Assembly (NCBI GenBank): GCA_963728965.1
Contig: CAVSMH010000006.1
Coordinates: forward strand, 1,674,001-1,738,000
Source of the DNA: DASQZT01 sp963728965
Lineage (GTDB): Bacteria; Acidobacteriota; Terriglobia; Bryobacterales; Bryobacteraceae
DNA: 64,000 nt
Direction of reading: 5' to 3'
In this document: one piece after another, positions 60,510 to 64,000 of the stretch
Layout of the letters: each line of letters opens with the position of its first letter
How positions within the stretch are numbered: the first letter of the stretch is position 1
Notes under the pieces: generated by a model
The model's input: the letters and a program-made list of their open reading frames with translations, nothing else
Told to the model about the DNA's origin: nothing
The model's database searches: none
Position numbers and translations under genes: made by a program

Positions 60510-61355
60510 CTAGAACGTGAAGCCGAGCCCGATTTCGAGTTGGTTCCGCGGCGAGAACGTGGAATCGGTGGCGAACGTCGAGCCCGCCCACCGCGTGTAC
60601 CGGATTTCCGGCGTCCAGTTGATATTGAAGTCATCGACAATTCGGAAACCGACTCCCACCACGGCTCCCAAAAGATTGCGCTTCGACAGCGGGGCCGCCG
60701 CGGTGACGGTGGTCGCCGAGGTGTCCGGAAACGTCGTCTGGATGGAGCTCTTCACGTTGACCACCGTGCGGATCGCGCCGCCGAACGCGAAATAAAGCCG
60801 CGACAACGGGCCGGACGAGCCGATCGCGCGGTAATGCACCAGCACCGGCAGATCGAACAGGCTCGCCCGCGTGTCCTCGTTGCGAAACATGTGCGTCCGC
60901 TCGTCTTCCGTGGTGGTGGGGTTGTCCGTCCCCCACGCAATCGATGTCACCTTGGTGTACTTGAGCTGGTTGAACATGATTTCCGCGCTCACCGTCCAGC
61001 GGTCGTTGGGCGCGAACTCCACCGCCAGTCCCGCTCCCCAGAAGGCGGAGCGCGAATTGGTTGTGAAATTCCAGTCGCGCACCGGGCCCGTCGCCGGGGT
61101 CGTGGTCGCCAGCGTCGTGCGGGTGTCCATCACGCTCATCGAGTGCACCGGAAAATCGCGAGCTCGCAGCCCGACGGACCAGAGTTTTCTCCGCGCGGGC
61201 GGGCTCGGCCTGGTCGCGGCCGGCGCGGGGGTCTGAACGGATTCCGCCGCGGGCGGATTCGCCGGCGCCGTCTGTCCGCTCATCGGGGAGATCGCCGCCG
61301 CCATCCCCGCACACACCAAGACTGCCGCCCAACGGCTAGTGGTAGGTCGTTTCAT
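60510..61355 (-). CDS. outer-membrane beta-barrel (OmpW/porin-like) protein
   Basis: This 281-residue protein has a signal sequence (AAVLVCAGMAAAISPM) and a Pro/Ala-rich linker (31-60), then an eight-stranded-type barrel with alternating hydrophobic strands and the terminal LGFTF aromatic end. It is related to OMP_b-brl/surface antigen-like proteins. It is convergent with the SUMF1-fold gene and divergent from the second TonB receptor, with a 371-bp region between. Confidence 0.78.
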   Translation of the reverse strand: MKRPTTSRWAAVLVCAGMAAAISPMSGQTAPANPPAAESVQTPAPAATRPSPPARRKLWSVGLRARDFPVHSMSVMDTRTTLATTTPATGPVRDWNFTTNSRSAFWGAGLAVEFAPNDRWTVSAEIMFNQLKYTKVTSIAWGTDNPTTTEDERTHMFRNEDTRASLFDLPVLVHYRAIGSSGPLSRLYFAFGGAIRTVVNVKSSIQTTFPDTSATTVTAAAPLSKRNLLGAVVGVGFRIVDDFNINWTPEIRYTRWAGSTFATDSTFSPRNQLEIGLGFTF

Positions 61356-61726
61356 TGCCAGTAAGCTTCAGTTTGCCCAAAAACACACCGTTTCGTCAAA
61401 ATCGTCGGACGAGGCATTCCGTTTGCCAAAGGCAGATGGCACCCTCCGCCGCCACGCGCGACGTTCCTGCCTTGGGCGGGATTTCACCCCGCTGCCCGTT
61501 TCCAATCGGTCCTGCGGCGGGCTCTGCGACTGTCTCTCGGCTCGCCGCCGCCTTCGCTGCTGCCGGATGCCGCGCCCGGCGCTGCGCCTGCCGCCTTCGT
61601 GCTGGTGCGCCGCCCGGCCACACCTGGGCGAAATCGGCCCTCTTGAAAATCGTGCTACAAGTTTTCTATTAGTGGAAGTTACCGGTTGCCGGGAGCGGCG
61701 CCACCTGGAATGCTGTCAGGGAAACT
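61356..61726. other. 371-bp divergent intergenic region
   Basis: I see no gene. It contains the promoter candidate at 61643-61672 for the downstream receptor, and a GC-rich, repeat-poor stretch with no strong secondary structure that I can identify. The opposite direction carries TTGACG upstream of the outer-membrane gene without a matching -10. Confidence 0.35.
61643..61672 (+). promoter_or_regulatory. candidate sigma-70 promoter of the second TonB receptor
   Basis: TTGAAA (61643-61648) and TATTAG (61667-61672) are 18 bases apart, matching the consensus at 5/6 and 4/6. It is AT-rich in a GC-rich region and would give a leader of about 50 bases before the ATG at 61727. Confidence 0.42.
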
Positions 61727-64000
61727 ATGCCGAGACACATGAACGAGATTTTCACGCCGGCGAGGGCCGTGCGGCTTTCTTTTCTTCTGTTGTTCTGTTC
61801 CGCCCTGGCCTGCGCACAATCGGAGACGGCGACCTTGCGGGGCACCACTCGCAACGCTGCGGGAGAGCCTTTACCCGATGTTACGGTCGTAGTGACCGAG
61901 GCCAATACGCTCGAAGTGCGCCGCGCCGTCACCGGCAAGTCCGGCAATTACGAGGTCCCCTATCTTCTGCCGGGAATGTACAGAATCGACATCGAAGAAC
62001 GCGGCTATCAGACTTACTCTGCCGACGGCATCGGGCTCGAGCCCGGACAGGTGCGGCGCGTCGATCCCGAATTGACCGCGGGCTCGGCCGAAGACACCGT
62101 CGAGGTGCACTTCGGCACCGCCCTCATCGATACCCAGACCGGCGTCCTCCGCTCGGTGATCGACAATAAGCTGCGCTGGGAAGATGCGCCCGTCGTCAAT
62201 AAGAGGCCTTCGCCGTTTCCCTTGATGACGGCGACGCCCGCAGTCCAGGGCAACGGCCGCGCCATCGTCATCTCCGGTCTGTCCGACCGCAACCGCCAGA
62301 CCTGGCAGGTGGACGGCGTTCCCGACGACGTGACTCCCGGCCTGTACAGCCATCCGGGGCTCTACGAATTCATGCAGGTCACCGCCGCCGATCCTCCTCC
62401 CGACATGTACCGGGCCACCGGTTTCAATCTCGTTTCCAGGCGCGGCACCGACGACTTTCACGGCGAAATCTACTACAAGTACGGGTCCTCCCGCCTGGAT
62501 GCCAAACCGTTCTTCGGCCCCAGTAAATCGTTTACCATCCGCCAGCCGGGAGGCGAATTCGGCGGGAAGTTCTTCAAAGGCTACACCTACTTCTTCGGTG
62601 GGTGGCTGTATCAGTCGAGCACCTATTCGGAGACCTTGTTTGCCAGCGTTCCGACCGCCCAGATGCGGCTCGGCAACCTCAGCCAGTATCTGAATCCCCA
62701 GATCTCGCCCACCGGCCAGGTTACCGTCATCCGCGACCCCCGAAACGGTGTGCCGTTTCCCGGCAATCAGATCCCTTCCAACCGCGTCGCCCAGGTGTCC
62801 ACCAATATCCTGAACAACTACTACCTGGCTCCCAACACCGGCAACGAGGATTCGGTTTTCCAGAACTACGCCTGGACTCACCTGTTCGGCCCCGACCTGT
62901 ACACCGGCAACTGGCCCTTCCTGCGCATCGACCAGAAAATCACTTCCGGAAACAGCCTTTACGTTCGATATCTGAATGACCTGGTCTCGAACATCGCTCC
63001 CGGCACGATCGGCGAGGTGATGAACTCCACCCAGGCGCGCAAGTACCGCAGCCTGGTAGTGTCCGATCACGCGGAGTTCACGCCCCACGTGATCAATTAC
63101 TTCACCTTCGGGCGCATCGGCGACCTCGTCCGGCAGGGTGAGCCGGAAGGCAAGTTCACGCCGTTGCGTGCCGACTCCATCCTCAATACCAGCGGAATTC
63201 AGGGCACCAATCTCAACGGCTTTTCCACCATGGGCTTTCCGCAGGTCGACATCAACGGTTTCACCGGTCTCGGCACGGCCTACACCGGCGGTTACAGCAA
63301 TAACCGCGCGCAGAACGACGGCTTCTACACGATCCGCGAGGGCCTGACCTGGAGCAAGGGCCGGCACGCCGTCCAGTTTGGCGGCGACTATACCCGCTAC
63401 CACTGGGTGCTGGGTACGGTTCCGGTCACCAACTACGGCGCCTTCACGTTTAGCGGGGTGTTCACCGGCGTGCCGTTTGCTGACTTTCTGCTCGGCCTTC
63501 CCGCCACCAGCAGCCGCGTGTTGAATCCGCGAATCGACGACAAGATGCACCAGCACTGGGCCGGTTCCTATCTCACCGACAGCATCCGCATCAATTCGCG
63601 CCTCACCGTGGATGTGGGCGTGCGCTGGGACTATTTCGGTTCGCCGGTCTACGACGATGGTTACATGTACAACTGGGATCCGGCCACCGGCAGCATCATC
63701 GTTGCCCCGGGCACCATCACTTCGGTCAGCACGCTGCTGCCCAAGAACGTGCGCGTTGTGGTCGGCCGCGTGGTGCCGCGCCCCAGGACCACCAACATCC
63801 GCCCGCGCGGCTCCCTGGCGTACCGGTTGACCGGCAATACCGTGCTGCGCGCCGGATACGGCGAATTCACCGACAGCGGTGGGTTCGGGCCCAACGGCCG
63901 GATTAACGATCCCAACGGTCCCTACCGCGTCGTCGAGACGTACATCAACACCAACATCAACGGGATTCCCGCCTTCTCGTTCCCGCGGCCGTTTCCCTCC
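61727..64000 (+). CDS. TonB-dependent receptor with carboxypeptidase-regulatory domain (5' part)
   Basis: The frame is open from the ATG at 61727 (or 61739) to the right window edge, 758 codons. It has a signal peptide (VRLSFLLLFCSALACAQ), a carboxypeptidase-regulatory-like domain (about residues 30-120: TATLRGTTRNAAGEPLPD), a plug (about 120-260), and the start of a long barrel. It resembles the first receptor in architecture but not in detail, and probably imports a different ligand. AGGGA lies at 61718-61722. Long antisense frames here are shadows. Confidence 0.9.
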   Translation, partial: MPRHMNEIFTPARAVRLSFLLLFCSALACAQSETATLRGTTRNAAGEPLPDVTVVVTEANTLEVRRAVTGKSGNYEVPYLLPGMYRIDIEERGYQTYSADGIGLEPGQVRRVDPELTAGSAEDTVEVHFGTALIDTQTGVLRSVIDNKLRWEDAPVVNKRPSPFPLMTATPAVQGNGRAIVISGLSDRNRQTWQVDGVPDDVTPGLYSHPGLYEFMQVTAADPPPDMYRATGFNLVSRRGTDDFHGEIYYKYGSSRLDAKPFFGPSKSFTIRQPGGEFGGKFFKGYTYFFGGWLYQSSTYSETLFASVPTAQMRLGNLSQYLNPQISPTGQVTVIRDPRNGVPFPGNQIPSNRVAQVSTNILNNYYLAPNTGNEDSVFQNYAWTHLFGPDLYTGNWPFLRIDQKITSGNSLYVRYLNDLVSNIAPGTIGEVMNSTQARKYRSLVVSDHAEFTPHVINYFTFGRIGDLVRQGEPEGKFTPLRADSILNTSGIQGTNLNGFSTMGFPQVDINGFTGLGTAYTGGYSNNRAQNDGFYTIREGLTWSKGRHAVQFGGDYTRYHWVLGTVPVTNYGAFTFSGVFTGVPFADFLLGLPATSSRVLNPRIDDKMHQHWAGSYLTDSIRINSRLTVDVGVRWDYFGSPVYDDGYMYNWDPATGSIIVAPGTITSVSTLLPKNVRVVVGRVVPRPRTTNIRPRGSLAYRLTGNTVLRAGYGEFTDSGGFGPNGRINDPNGPYRVVETYINTNINGIPAFSFPRPFPS

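Noticed and set aside
61871..63556. A 561-codon minus-strand frame over the second TonB receptor
   Set aside because: The plus frame has a signal peptide and receptor domains; the minus frame is compositional shadow.
1..64000. Search for tRNA, rRNA, transposons, prophage or CRISPR arrays
   Set aside because: No cloverleaf, rRNA-like, transposase, integrase or regularly spaced direct repeat pattern was seen by eye; a short tRNA on either strand could still be missed without a computed scan.

Overview
The window is GC-rich, densely coded bacterial DNA with no tRNA, rRNA, transposase or CRISPR array that I can see. The gene repertoire points to an Acidobacteriota chromosome, most like the Bryobacterales/Solibacter group: giant carboxypeptidase-regulatory-domain TonB-dependent receptors, a YncE-propeller/phosphoesterase fusion, a DUF1080 protein, a DUF4159 protein, a FecR-like protein and a frameshifted OmpA-type protein of an acidobacterial kind. 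This assignment is inferred from protein families and was not tested by phylogeny.

Layout. (1) 1-1726: the end of a RoxA-like c-type cytochrome, an SDR oxidoreductase and a small membrane protein. (2) 1753-5578, minus strand: a PDZ/GAF/SpoIIE-type phosphatase and the T6SS baseplate protein TssK. (3) 5691-7217: a methyltransferase. (4) 7618-22853: a type VI secretion operon tssB-tssC-hcp-tagJ-tssA-tssE-tssF-tssG-clpV-vgrG-DUF6931-NIPSNAP-PAAR-like. It is preceded by a 400-bp leader with promoter-like and terminator-like elements. The membrane-complex genes tssJ, tssL and tssM are not in the window. (5) 22936-27830: a propeller/phosphoesterase protein, a GH57 glycoside hydrolase and a 69-aa protein. 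(6) 28094-31741: a TonB-dependent receptor with a structured leader. (7) 31729-36322, minus strand: a run of decaying genes. These are a frameshifted OmpA-like gene, a truncated DesK-type kinase joined by a deletion to a beheaded and frameshifted response regulator, an intact ABC-2 permease and an ABC ATPase with an in-frame stop. (8) 36560-38769, minus strand: an ABC ATPase overlapping a TolC-family protein.

(9) 38810-45166, minus strand: a bidirectional group-3 [NiFe]-hydrogenase operon hoxE-hoxF/gltD-hoxU-hoxY-hoxH. Its HoxF subunit is fused to a complete GltD-like NADPH/FAD module. (10) 45325-51251: a DUF1080 protein divergent from a sigma factor, zinc-finger anti-sigma factor, 62-aa protein, unknown 295-aa protein and TPR-CHAT protease-like lipoprotein. 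(11) 51307-55984: a DUF4159 protein, a TPR membrane protein, and the operon purC-cvpA-fis-gph. (12) 56037-64000: a FecR-like protein, RNase R, a SUMF1-fold protein, an outer-membrane beta-barrel and the start of a second large TonB-dependent receptor.

The most unusual points are the HoxF-GltD fusion, which could connect H2, NADH and NADPH in one complex; the sigma/anti-sigma/unknown/CHAT cassette; the terminator-bearing leaders ahead of the T6SS operon and the first TonB receptor; and the tight cluster of inactivating lesions at 31.7-36.3 kb in an otherwise intact region.
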